A stretch of DNA of 64,000 nt from Clostridiales bacterium. Its GTDB lineage: Bacteria > Bacillota > Clostridia > Oscillospirales > Acutalibacteraceae. The notes beneath the pieces were generated by a model. It did no database searches and was not told where the DNA came from. It saw only the letters and a program-made list of their open reading frames with translations. The translations under genes and the position numbers were made by a program. The stretch spans positions 26,353 through 90,352 of the forward strand of contig JAHZDE010000011.1 of the NCBI GenBank assembly GCA_019422525.1, read 5' to 3'. Below, piece after piece: positions 8,992 to 16,585 of the stretch (position 1 is the first letter of the stretch; each line of letters opens with the position of its first letter).

Positions 8992-10176
8992 TTACTTTCT
9001 TACTGCCTGAGGGTCTTTTCCCGCCAGTGCCCTGGCTATGGTTCTTCGCTGAATCTGATTGGTTCCTGAGAAAATCTGGAAGATCTTTGCATCGCGCATA
9101 TATTTTTCAACCGGATAATCTTTCATATAGCCGTATCCGCCCAGAACCTGAACCGCATCCACAGTGGTCTGCATGGTACAGTCTGAAATATACATTTTGC
9201 AGACAGAGCCCATGGTTCCGGCGTCTTTTCCGTCTCTCATGGCACTCAGGGTATAATAAAGCAGTCCCCTGCTAGCTTCCGTCCTTGCCTTCATGTCTGC
9301 AATCATGAAAGACAGACCTTCATGGTCGATGATTCTCTTTTTGAACTGTCTTCTCTCTTTTGCATAATCCACCGCCGTATCCAGTGCAGCCTGAGCCAGC
9401 CCCAGGTTAAAGGACATACCGATAGCGCGTCCTTCATTGCTGATCAACTTTAAGCTGAGGGCCAGTCCCTTTCCGACTTCTCCGATTACATGGTCTTCCG
9501 GAACCCTTACCTCGTCAAAAATCACATCCGAGGTTTCCGACAGCTTCAGGCCCATCTTATTTTCCTTCTTGCCAATCTGTACGCCCCGTTCCTTTTCTAC
9601 CAGGAAAAAGGTGATTCCCTCGCTGGCTCTTGCCTCTTTGTTGGTCCATGCAGCTACCAGGAAGTAGTTGGATACCGGTGCATTGGATGCAAAGCACTTA
9701 GTTCCGCTGATGACCCATTCATCGCCGTCTTTTACCGCTGTGGTACGCATTGCCGTCGCATCGGAACCGGCATCCGCCTCTGTAATGCAAAAACAGCCTC
9801 TCGCCTCTCCGCTCATGATCCGGTCGGCCCAGTCCTGTTTCTCCGCATCCGTCAGCCCGCTCTTTTCAATCATTGGGAAATAGGTTCCCATGTTATAAAA
9901 GCTGAAAGTAAAACCGGCGTCTACCTTTGCCATCTCCTCAGCAATCAATGCCTGTGTAACAATATCCAGTCCCAGACCGCCCCAGACTTCCGGAATATTC
10001 ATCCCGAAATATCCGGCTGCCGCCAGCTTCTCATGTACGTCTAACGGATACTGCCCTCTTCCCCCATCCGCGTGCTCCAGCACTTCAATCTGCGGTTTCA
10101 GCTCCCTCTCTAAGATTTCACGCGCGCCATTTGCCAATTCCTTCTGCTCATCGGTTGCTAATAAATAATTGACCAT
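8992..10176 (-). CDS. Acyl-CoA dehydrogenase-family flavoprotein lacking the usual catalytic Glu
   Basis: A 394-residue acyl-CoA dehydrogenase/enoyl-CoA reductase. FAD-binding motifs CFCITEADAGSDA and VISGTKCFASNAP and the C-terminal GTNQIQRRTIA segment are intact. The base normally found as Glu in the IYEGTxQIQR motif is Ser here (QIFSGTNQIQR, about residue 369). A possible substitute Glu lies in LISNEGRAIG (about residue 247), one residue away from the position used by isovaleryl- and long-chain enzymes in my mental alignment. With etfBA directly upstream, it probably transfers electrons to or from ETF. Start at 10176, GGAAGGAG upstream. Confidence 0.93.
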   Translation of the reverse strand: MVNYLLATDEQKELANGAREILERELKPQIEVLEHADGGRGQYPLDVHEKLAAAGYFGMNIPEVWGGLGLDIVTQALIAEEMAKVDAGFTFSFYNMGTYFPMIEKSGLTDAEKQDWADRIMSGEARGCFCITEADAGSDATAMRTTAVKDGDEWVISGTKCFASNAPVSNYFLVAAWTNKEARASEGITFFLVEKERGVQIGKKENKMGLKLSETSDVIFDEVRVPEDHVIGEVGKGLALSLKLISNEGRAIGMSFNLGLAQAALDTAVDYAKERRQFKKRIIDHEGLSFMIADMKARTEASRGLLYYTLSAMRDGKDAGTMGSVCKMYISDCTMQTTVDAVQVLGGYGYMKDYPVEKYMRDAKIFQIFSGTNQIQRRTIARALAGKDPQAVRK

Positions 10177-10208
10177 ATCGTTTTTCTCCTTCCTTTTTAT
10201 TTGCTGTT

Positions 10209-11213
10209 TTACGCTTTCAGCTTTTTCACCTCAGCTGTAAGTAACGGAAGTACCTCATGAAGATTTCCTACAATTCCGTAATGAGCCACTTCAAAGATAG
10301 GGGCATTCGGATCTTTATTAATAGCCACAATACACTCGGAACCGCTCATGCCCGCCAGATGCTGGATTGCTCCGGAAATGCCGCATGCAATATACAGCTT
10401 CGGCGCCACAGTTTTTCCGGTCTGCCCCACCTGATGTGCATAGGGAATCCAACCGCTGTCCACCGCTGCACGGGATGCGCCCATTACACCGCCCAACGCA
10501 TCCGCCAGGTCTTTCACTACGCCAAAACCTTCCGGTCCACCGACGCCGCGCCCGCCTGAAACGATAATTTCCGCACCCTCCAAATCCACTACTGCCTCTG
10601 CTGTATCATGGATAATTTCCAACAGCCGGGTACGGATTTGCTCTACCGGCACATGATAATCTTCTCTCACAATCTCCGCATGGCTTTCTGTGGACGGCTG
10701 CTTCTTAAACACACCGGGACGACAGGTGCCTATCTGCGGGCGACCATCGGGGCATATGATCGTCGCCATCAGATTGCCGCCAAAGGCCGGACGGGTCCAT
10801 GCCATATTTCCGGTATCTTCCTCAATGTCAAGAGCTGTACAGTCTGCCGTAAGACCGCTTTTTAATCTTGCCGATAAGCGCGGTCCCATGTCACGGCCAT
10901 AACTGGTAGCCCCAATTAACAGTGTTGTCGGTCCGTATTTCCGAATCAGATGCTCCATGGCATTCACATAAGCATCTGTTGTATAGTGGGCGTATTCCTC
11001 ACCATCGACCACCAGAATCTGATCGGCTCCCTGTGCCCCGGCTTCCCTAACAGCGTTATCTGCCTGAAATCCGATTACCACTGCCACCAGCCTTCCGCCC
11101 TGTTTATCCGCCAGACGACGTCCGGGATTCAACAATTCCAATCCCACATTTCTGGCAGAACCATCCTCTTTTGTCTCAATAAATACCCAAAGATCTTTGG
11201 TCATTGCTTCCAT
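10209..11213 (-). CDS. etfA: Electron transfer flavoprotein alpha subunit
   Basis: A 334-residue EtfA. The C-terminal FAD-binding region shows SGGRGVGGPEGF, ASRAAVDSGW, QVGQTGKTVAPKLYIACGISG and AINKDPNAPIFEVAHYG, all classic. It pairs with EtfB encoded just upstream and carries electrons between NADH or ferredoxin partners and the acyl-CoA dehydrogenase downstream. The start at 11213 follows AAGGAGGAG. Clostridial ETFs of this operon type can be electron-bifurcating, but that cannot be decided from inspection. Confidence 0.96.
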   Translation of the reverse strand: MEAMTKDLWVFIETKEDGSARNVGLELLNPGRRLADKQGGRLVAVVIGFQADNAVREAGAQGADQILVVDGEEYAHYTTDAYVNAMEHLIRKYGPTTLLIGATSYGRDMGPRLSARLKSGLTADCTALDIEEDTGNMAWTRPAFGGNLMATIICPDGRPQIGTCRPGVFKKQPSTESHAEIVREDYHVPVEQIRTRLLEIIHDTAEAVVDLEGAEIIVSGGRGVGGPEGFGVVKDLADALGGVMGASRAAVDSGWIPYAHQVGQTGKTVAPKLYIACGISGAIQHLAGMSGSECIVAINKDPNAPIFEVAHYGIVGNLHEVLPLLTAEVKKLKA

Positions 11214-11232
11214 CTTTTCTCCTCCTTCAGCC

Positions 11233-12036
11233 TTAAATCACATGAGCATTGTCAAGAAGCTCTATCAGTTTTCTGGAAGACTCCTGAATCGTATCTTCTT
11301 TTATCATAGTCAGGTGATTCTCATGTACTGGCACAAATGTACTTTTTACACGGGTCGGCGAACCCTTCAATCCGCAGCGGTCCAGATCAATCTCTGACAG
11401 TTCCACGCTGGTGACGCCTGGAATCTCCGCCCGATTAGCCGCCATCCGTCTGCGTACATTGGGGTAACGTACATCGAAAGCTGCCTGTGTAAAAGTTACA
11501 ACACAGGGAAGCTTTACGCCAATGACACGTTTGTCCTCCGGACCCTGCTGGATGACTCTCAGGCTGTCGCCCTCTAAGAATGATTCCAGAGCATAGGTGA
11601 CCTGAGGGTAATCAAGATGTTCAGCAATTTCTGGACCGACCTGGGCCGTATCTCCGTCAATGGCCTGCTTTCCGCAAAAGATCGCATCAAATTTCCCTTC
11701 TATTCCTTCTATGTATTTGATGCTCTCCGACAGAATATAACTGGTCGCCAGAGTATCGGAACCTCCAAACTTACGGTCCGTAATCAGATACGCCTTGTCC
11801 GCCGCAATCGAAAGACATTCCTTTAAAGCGTTTTTCGCCTGCTCAGGCCCCATGCTGATTACAACAATCTTTGTATCCGGCTGTGCATCCTTAATCCTCG
11901 CAGCATTTTCCAGTGCATACGTGTCATAGGGGTTTACAATACTCGGTACTCCATCCCGGATTAATGTGTGTTTCACCGGATCAATCTTAATTTCCGTAGT
12001 ATCCGGTACCTGTTTGATACATACACAAATATTCAT
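11233..12036 (-). CDS. etfB: Electron transfer flavoprotein beta subunit
   Basis: About 267 residues starting MNICVCIKQVPDT, the classic EtfB N-terminus. It contains the DGDTAQVGPEIAEHL region that contacts AMP/FAD. I chose the ATG at 12036 because AGGAAGGAG precedes it and the extra N-terminal residues of the longer frame (12069) are not part of the family. It is the first gene of the long minus-strand operon, 34 bases after the predicted transcription start of the sigma-54 promoter at about 12070. With EtfA it forms the electron carrier for the acyl-CoA dehydrogenase. Confidence 0.96.
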   Translation of the reverse strand: MNICVCIKQVPDTTEIKIDPVKHTLIRDGVPSIVNPYDTYALENAARIKDAQPDTKIVVISMGPEQAKNALKECLSIAADKAYLITDRKFGGSDTLATSYILSESIKYIEGIEGKFDAIFCGKQAIDGDTAQVGPEIAEHLDYPQVTYALESFLEGDSLRVIQQGPEDKRVIGVKLPCVVTFTQAAFDVRYPNVRRRMAANRAEIPGVTSVELSEIDLDRCGLKGSPTRVKSTFVPVHENHLTMIKEDTIQESSRKLIELLDNAHVI

Positions 12037-12081
12037 TCTCAAAAACTCCTTCCTGCTATTTGTTTTCATTTATTTATTACT

Positions 12082-12095
12082 GCAAGTTCCATGCC
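12082..12095 (-). promoter_or_regulatory. Sigma-54 (-24/-12) promoter for the etfB operon
   Basis: On the minus strand GGCATGGAACTTGC reads GG-N10-GC, the invariant spacing of RpoN promoters, and keeps the TTGC -12 element. Transcription would start near 12070, 34 bases before etfB. The paired enhancer-like palindromes at about -87 and -109, a divergent enhancer-binding protein gene and a nearby rpoN support it. Confidence 0.85.
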
Positions 12096-12146
12096 TGTTT
12101 TTTCTCCTTGTTTCTGCTCACATACAGGACATTTACACGACTTGAC

Positions 12147-12166
12147 TGTGTCATTTCAAGGACACA
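12147..12166. promoter_or_regulatory. Upstream activator palindrome 1 (TGTGTC-N8-GACACA)
   Basis: Perfect 6-bp arms separated by 8 bases. The centre lies about 87 bp upstream of the predicted sigma-54 start, the usual range for an enhancer-binding protein. The likely binder is the Fis-type domain of the divergent regulator. Confidence 0.75.
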
Positions 12167-12190
12167 CTGTGTCGTTTTTGTTCGACACAG
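12167..12190. promoter_or_regulatory. Upstream activator palindrome 2 (CTGTGTCG-N8-CGACACAG)
   Basis: Perfect 8-bp arms with an 8-base loop. Its centre is 22 bp (about two helical turns) from palindrome 1, so both would sit on the same DNA face. It lies at about -109 for etfB and also overlaps the -35 region of the regulator gene, which implies autoregulation. Confidence 0.78.
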
Positions 12191-12210
12191 TTAAAAAAGT
12201 GTGTTATACT
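12181..12210 (+). promoter_or_regulatory. Probable sigma-70 promoter of the regulator gene
   Basis: The -10 hexamer TATACT lies at 12205-12210. A weak -35 (TTCGAC, 12181-12186) is 18 bp upstream and lies inside palindrome 2. Transcription would begin near 12217, shortly before the regulator start. Confidence 0.45.
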
Positions 12211-12253
12211 ATTCACATACCCAACTCTACTGATGAAGAAAGGACCATGCTTC

Positions 12254-14266
12254 ATGAAAGACCATCCACTATTTCTCGCTAAAGAATCTGAGTTCCAGAG
12301 ACATTGCCAGAACAACATCCGGAATTTTTCTTATTTGGATCGAAATATCCAGTGCATATTGGAACGCCTGGGAACTCCGTGTCAGGTATCCATCGCTTAT
12401 TTTGATTCCGATGGTTATCTGATTCAGCTGTATTGCAATGAGACATACCGGGATTTTTTCCAGAAGCGTGGCATCGTCTCCCGAAGTGTCTGGACAGAAG
12501 AAACCTCCGGTTTTAATGCTGTTACAGAAGGCTTCCGCTGCGACAGGCCTTTTATTTCCTGTGGGACCAGCCATAGCCATCCGGCTTTAAAGGATTTAAC
12601 TATTTATTTTTCCCCGGTTCATTTTGAGCAGATTGAAGTCAGCAACTCCTACCATCTTCCGGACCGGCTCGGCGGTATCGCCCTGCTTGTTCCAGATAAT
12701 CTGGCCCACGACGATTATCTGTTCACGGCCATAACCCTGACCCACGATTTGGAGATGACCCTGCATTTTAATCAGCTCTCGTTCCGTCTTTATGAACGGT
12801 CCAGAACCGGCATGCTGATCGTAGATACCCGCATGTCACAAAAAGACGCAACGGTTCTGTATGCCAACGACATGTTCTTTCAGGCGCTGAATATTCCTGT
12901 GGAGAATATCAATTTCACGCAACTTGGCCGGCTGTTAAAGCCAGAAGAAAATCAGGCGTTTTATGAGCTTTTAAAATATCCACACAATATTTCCGACACT
13001 CCAATGAATTTCTGCCCGGTCGGCGGAAAAACCACCTGCTGCACGCTGTTCTGTGATACGTTTTATCAGCCCAGTCTGAATGCGGCGGGAATCATCGCCT
13101 ATATTTCAACTCCGCAAATGGAAAGCCGCAGTATTTCGCGGAAGATGGGCAATACAGCCGTGCTCTCCTTCTCCAACATTATCGGTGACAGCAATCCTAT
13201 GAAATCTGCCAAACAGCGAGCCACCATGATTGCAAACACCGACAGCAATGTCATGATTCTGGGAGAAAGCGGTGTTGGCAAGGATGTCTTTGCACAGGCC
13301 ATCCATAATGCCAGCCGGCGGCGGAACAAACCTTTCATAGCCGTAAACTGTGCCGCCCTTCCCAGGGATTTGATTGCCAGCGAACTATTTGGCTATGACA
13401 GCGGCGCATTTACCGGCGCAAAAAAGAACGGCAATATGGGGAAATTCGAGCTGGCCAACGGGGGGACTATTTTCCTTGATGAGATTGGCGACCTGCCACT
13501 GGATCTTCAGGCTTCCCTTCTCCGTGTGGTGGAACAAAAGCAGCTTATGCGGCTTGGAAGTAACCGCCTCATTGATATTGATGTCAAGATCATCTCAGCG
13601 ACCAACGCGGATATGGCACAGATGATTGAACAGCGCATGTTCCGGTCAGACTTGTTTTTCCGTCTGGGAACCCTCAAGCTGAACCTGCCTCCTCTGCGCA
13701 AACGGGGCAATGACATCCTGCTGCTGGCCAATCATTTTCTGCAATCCATCAGCTGCCGGATCGGCCGGGACGATCTTCAACGATTTTCTCCGGAGGCAGA
13801 GCAATACCTGCTCTCCTGCTACTGGACCGGCAATGTGCGTGAACTGCAGAATGTCATGGAAAATCTGGTTCAGCTTTATCCGAACCATGTCATTCTGCCG
13901 GAGCATATTATGGAAAATATCAGCCTTCAGCAATTGACATCTCCCCGGTATGTTGCGGAAATCCCGGCTCCCCTGGTGCCACCCCCTTCTCCGGAGCCGG
14001 CTTTTATTACGGAACCGGCGTTTGTCTCGGTTCCGGCGGCTACTGTGAAATCAGAGACACCTGCTGTGCCGCCATCTGATTTACCAAAGAGCTTTGCACC
14101 CAAGCAGCATAAACGAGGCTCTCTGACAAAAGATGACATCCTTCTTGCTTTGGAACAGTGTCACGGCAACCGTAGCGCTGCCGCCCAGATTCTCGGTATT
14201 ACCCGAAAAACCCTGTACCGGAACATGGAACGTCTGGGCATGGATTCCGGTGAGTTTCCGACCTGA
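12254..14266 (+). CDS. Sigma-54-dependent enhancer-binding transcriptional regulator (GAF-PAS-AAA+-Fis)
   Basis: About 670 residues. The N-terminal 170 residues resemble a GAF-type sensor and about 185-290 a PAS-type fold. The AAA+ domain (about 300-535) has Walker A GESGVGKD near residue 335, the sigma-54-contacting GAFTGA motif near 383 and a GGTIFLDEIGDLP Walker B. A Pro/Glu-rich linker leads to a Fis-type helix-turn-helix (about 626-660). The ATG at 12254 follows AAAGGA; an ATG at 12233 lacks a site. It has no receiver domain, so it probably senses a small molecule directly. It is divergent from etfB and expected to activate both -24/-12 promoters in this window. Confidence 0.95.
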   Translation: MKDHPLFLAKESEFQRHCQNNIRNFSYLDRNIQCILERLGTPCQVSIAYFDSDGYLIQLYCNETYRDFFQKRGIVSRSVWTEETSGFNAVTEGFRCDRPFISCGTSHSHPALKDLTIYFSPVHFEQIEVSNSYHLPDRLGGIALLVPDNLAHDDYLFTAITLTHDLEMTLHFNQLSFRLYERSRTGMLIVDTRMSQKDATVLYANDMFFQALNIPVENINFTQLGRLLKPEENQAFYELLKYPHNISDTPMNFCPVGGKTTCCTLFCDTFYQPSLNAAGIIAYISTPQMESRSISRKMGNTAVLSFSNIIGDSNPMKSAKQRATMIANTDSNVMILGESGVGKDVFAQAIHNASRRRNKPFIAVNCAALPRDLIASELFGYDSGAFTGAKKNGNMGKFELANGGTIFLDEIGDLPLDLQASLLRVVEQKQLMRLGSNRLIDIDVKIISATNADMAQMIEQRMFRSDLFFRLGTLKLNLPPLRKRGNDILLLANHFLQSISCRIGRDDLQRFSPEAEQYLLSCYWTGNVRELQNVMENLVQLYPNHVILPEHIMENISLQQLTSPRYVAEIPAPLVPPPSPEPAFITEPAFVSVPAATVKSETPAVPPSDLPKSFAPKQHKRGSLTKDDILLALEQCHGNRSAAAQILGITRKTLYRNMERLGMDSGEFPT

Positions 14267-14272
14267 TTTTCA

Positions 14273-14317
14273 AAAATCTCCAGCTGTTTTTAGAAAACCA
14301 TGCTGGAGATTTTTTTG
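14273..14317. terminator. Bidirectional rho-independent terminator
   Basis: AAATCTCCAGC pairs with GCTGGAGATTT around a 17-base loop. It is followed by T7 on the plus strand and preceded by an A-run that gives T5 on the minus strand. It separates the regulator gene from the convergent esterase gene. Confidence 0.88.
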
Positions 14318-14320
14318 CTG

Positions 14321-15235
14321 CTACTCTTTTCCGCTGTCTGCTTCCACATTATACATGGTACTCCAGTGTGCAAAGTTTGTACCGTCAATGTGAGCATCCT
14401 TACCGTAATAAAAAATATTCTCCCGGAAGTTTTCTAACGGCAGCCATTTCACAGCACCTTCCATACCAATGTCAAACGAATACCAACTATGGTTTCCCTC
14501 AAACTCCAGCCAATCTACCTCATAACCTAAATTCTTCAGCAAATCGCGATAAGCCGTATTTCCGTCATACAAACCATCCTGTTTCCCACAGGCCATAAAA
14601 ATCTTTGGCAGATTGCCCATTTCTGTCTTTGCTACTGTTTCAGCCAAAAACTCATAGTCATTATCACTATTTTCATATTCCGCCACATCCTGAAAATTGA
14701 ACATGGCCTCGTAATTATCCCTAAGAAACATATCCCAGGTAGGCTCATTTACAGAAGTCATAATAGGAACCTTCTGTAGCGCCGAATTAACCGCAATAAT
14801 CCTGCTAAACAATTCAGGGTGCCTAAATCCGTTGACAAATGCCCCGTAACCACCCATAGAAAATCCACCGATAAACGTATCCTCTCTTCGGTCGGACAGG
14901 CAGAACACCCTGCGCGTAAAATTCACCACATCACGGGTAACCATATCTCCAAAATTTTCATTCATGGCAGTCATACTGCTCCACCATTTATTTTCTCCAC
15001 CAATGCAGACCACTGCAAGATTGTAATCCTCAGCCAGCCCCATCAGCTTTGAATAATTAAATATACCGCTTGCGTTACCCGTCACACCCTCCAATAAGTA
15101 CAGCGTTTTATATGGCATATTCTTTTTAGGAAGCGGCTGTGTCCTTAATACCATATGATCGGCCGGCAGCACTGCTTCGATTGTTATTGGTCTTTTCAAT
15201 GCTTCACTTTCAAAATTTGTTGTAAATCTCGCCAT
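14321..15235 (-). CDS. Alpha/beta-hydrolase esterase (esterase D / FrmB-like)
   Basis: A 304-residue hydrolase of the putative-esterase family. It has the nucleophile elbow GFSMGG (Ser near residue 145), LYLLEGVTGNAS oxyanion region and a late histidine in EGNHSWYSFD. Such enzymes cleave S-formylglutathione, acetyl esters or other small esters and thioesters. The start at 15235 follows GAGGAGGGGG. It is 29 bp downstream of the second CoA-transferase, so it is co-transcribed from the second sigma-54 promoter. A thioesterase or ester-substrate role in the same pathway is a reasonable inference. Confidence 0.85.
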   Translation of the reverse strand: MARFTTNFESEALKRPITIEAVLPADHMVLRTQPLPKKNMPYKTLYLLEGVTGNASGIFNYSKLMGLAEDYNLAVVCIGGENKWWSSMTAMNENFGDMVTRDVVNFTRRVFCLSDRREDTFIGGFSMGGYGAFVNGFRHPELFSRIIAVNSALQKVPIMTSVNEPTWDMFLRDNYEAMFNFQDVAEYENSDNDYEFLAETVAKTEMGNLPKIFMACGKQDGLYDGNTAYRDLLKNLGYEVDWLEFEGNHSWYSFDIGMEGAVKWLPLENFRENIFYYGKDAHIDGTNFAHWSTMYNVEADSGKE

Positions 15236-15264
15236 TGCTTCCCCCTCCTCTTAAACTCACGGTA

Positions 15265-16473
15265 TTATTTCTGTGGCTTCTTTTCCGTTATATCCGTAAG
15301 TACCGGATCCATGACCTTATGTACAACCTCCAGATCTGCCACTTCCGAAAACACCTCAATAGTGTTATACCCTAACGGAACCGCTTCATAATCCATCTCC
15401 CGTTCCATCCCGCTGATAAGCAGCGGATTGCCTGGTACTGAAAAACTGGTTCCGTCCGGATACGTGGCCTGGACAAAGGTTTTGCGGAATTTAACCTGTG
15501 GATGGTTCACAACGCCTTCATAGTTATTGATGCTTCCGTATACGAGCTTACGGCTCTGCAGGCGTTCGGCTACCTCTGTACTGGTCATGGTCGAAAATAC
15601 GCGAAGCACCTCAGACTCTACCTTACGGAAATTGTCTGCACGGAGGGACATGGAGGCAAAATCCGGGTCCTCCAGCCACTGAGGTTGATCTAACACCTCC
15701 GCAAATGCCTTGAACTGGGCATCTGTGGCAATATTCAGCATAATCGGAATGCCGTCCTTACAGATGTAGTCACCAATGGGGCTTGCTGCCGGATAACGAT
15801 TCCCGTTAGGCTTGGGAGTCTTTTTCGTCAGCAGATAGGAGCTTAACATGTTTTCCTGTAAAAGCAGGAGCGAATCCATCATTGATACATCGATGCAGCG
15901 GCCATGTCCGTTTCGCTGAGCATCCAGGATTCCTGTCAGGGTTCCGATACATGCCATCAGTCCTCCACAGTAATCTGCAATAGAACCCCCACATTTGGTC
16001 GGTCCGCCGCCCTCCGGTCCGGTAATGCTCATAACACCGGATTCGGCCTGAACCGTTGCATCATATGCCGCATGGCTTGCAAAGGGTCCCTCCTGCCCAT
16101 ATCCAGAAATCCGGGTATATACGATTTTAGGGTTAATGGACTGGAGCAGTTCATATGTAACTCCGAATTTCTCCATTGTCCCCGGCTTAAAATTTTCTAC
16201 TACGGCATCTGCGGTTTTGACAAGCTCTAAAAAAAACTGTTTCTGGTTTTCAGCCTTCATATTGATGACTGCCGATTTTTTTCCACGGTTTCTGGTGGCA
16301 TAGTGAGTGCTTGCATCCCCGACTATTACCTTTCCATAGCGGGTGCTGTCCCCCAACGGCGGATTTTCCAGTTTGATTACCTCCGCTCCATAATCGCTTA
16401 GCATCAGGGTGCAGATCGGACCTGAAAAAAACTGTGTGAAATCAAGAATACGGATTCCTTCTAACGGTTTCAT
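15265..16473 (-). CDS. CaiB/BaiF family (type III) CoA-transferase, second paralogue
   Basis: A 402-residue paralogue of the enzyme at 6808-8028. The two share the opening MKPLEGIRILDFTQF, HYATRNRGKKS, VENFKPGTMEKFG and most of the core. The catalytic Asp is expected in AYDATVQA. The start at 16473 follows GAAGGAGG. Its own -24/-12 promoter and its separate transcript with an esterase suggest a distinct substrate or the product side of the same pathway. Confidence 0.93.
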   Translation of the reverse strand: MKPLEGIRILDFTQFFSGPICTLMLSDYGAEVIKLENPPLGDSTRYGKVIVGDASTHYATRNRGKKSAVINMKAENQKQFFLELVKTADAVVENFKPGTMEKFGVTYELLQSINPKIVYTRISGYGQEGPFASHAAYDATVQAESGVMSITGPEGGGPTKCGGSIADYCGGLMACIGTLTGILDAQRNGHGRCIDVSMMDSLLLLQENMLSSYLLTKKTPKPNGNRYPAASPIGDYICKDGIPIMLNIATDAQFKAFAEVLDQPQWLEDPDFASMSLRADNFRKVESEVLRVFSTMTSTEVAERLQSRKLVYGSINNYEGVVNHPQVKFRKTFVQATYPDGTSFSVPGNPLLISGMEREMDYEAVPLGYNTIEVFSEVADLEVVHKVMDPVLTDITEKKPQK

Positions 16474-16520
16474 ATGATTAAACCTCCTTCAATGAAAAAT
16501 ATATTCATTATAAAAGTAAT

Positions 16521-16534
16521 GCAATTTTCATGCC
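16521..16534 (-). promoter_or_regulatory. Second sigma-54 (-24/-12) promoter
   Basis: The minus strand reads GGCATGAAAATTGC, that is GG-N10-GC with TTGC, closely matching the etfB promoter (shared GGCATG and TTGC). Predicted start near 16509, about 36 bases before the CoA-transferase ATG. Confidence 0.8.
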
Positions 16535-16546
16535 CGTTTTTAGAGC

Positions 16547-16568
16547 GTGTCTTACCAGGAAACGACAC
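16547..16568. promoter_or_regulatory. Possible activator palindrome (GTGTC-N12-GACAC)
   Basis: Same half-sites as the etfB palindromes but with a wider, 12-base spacer, centred only about 49 bp upstream of the predicted start. That is closer than usual for an enhancer, so it may instead be a weaker or partial site. Confidence 0.45.
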
Positions 16569-16585
16569 ACCCGGCAGTCCTGCCC

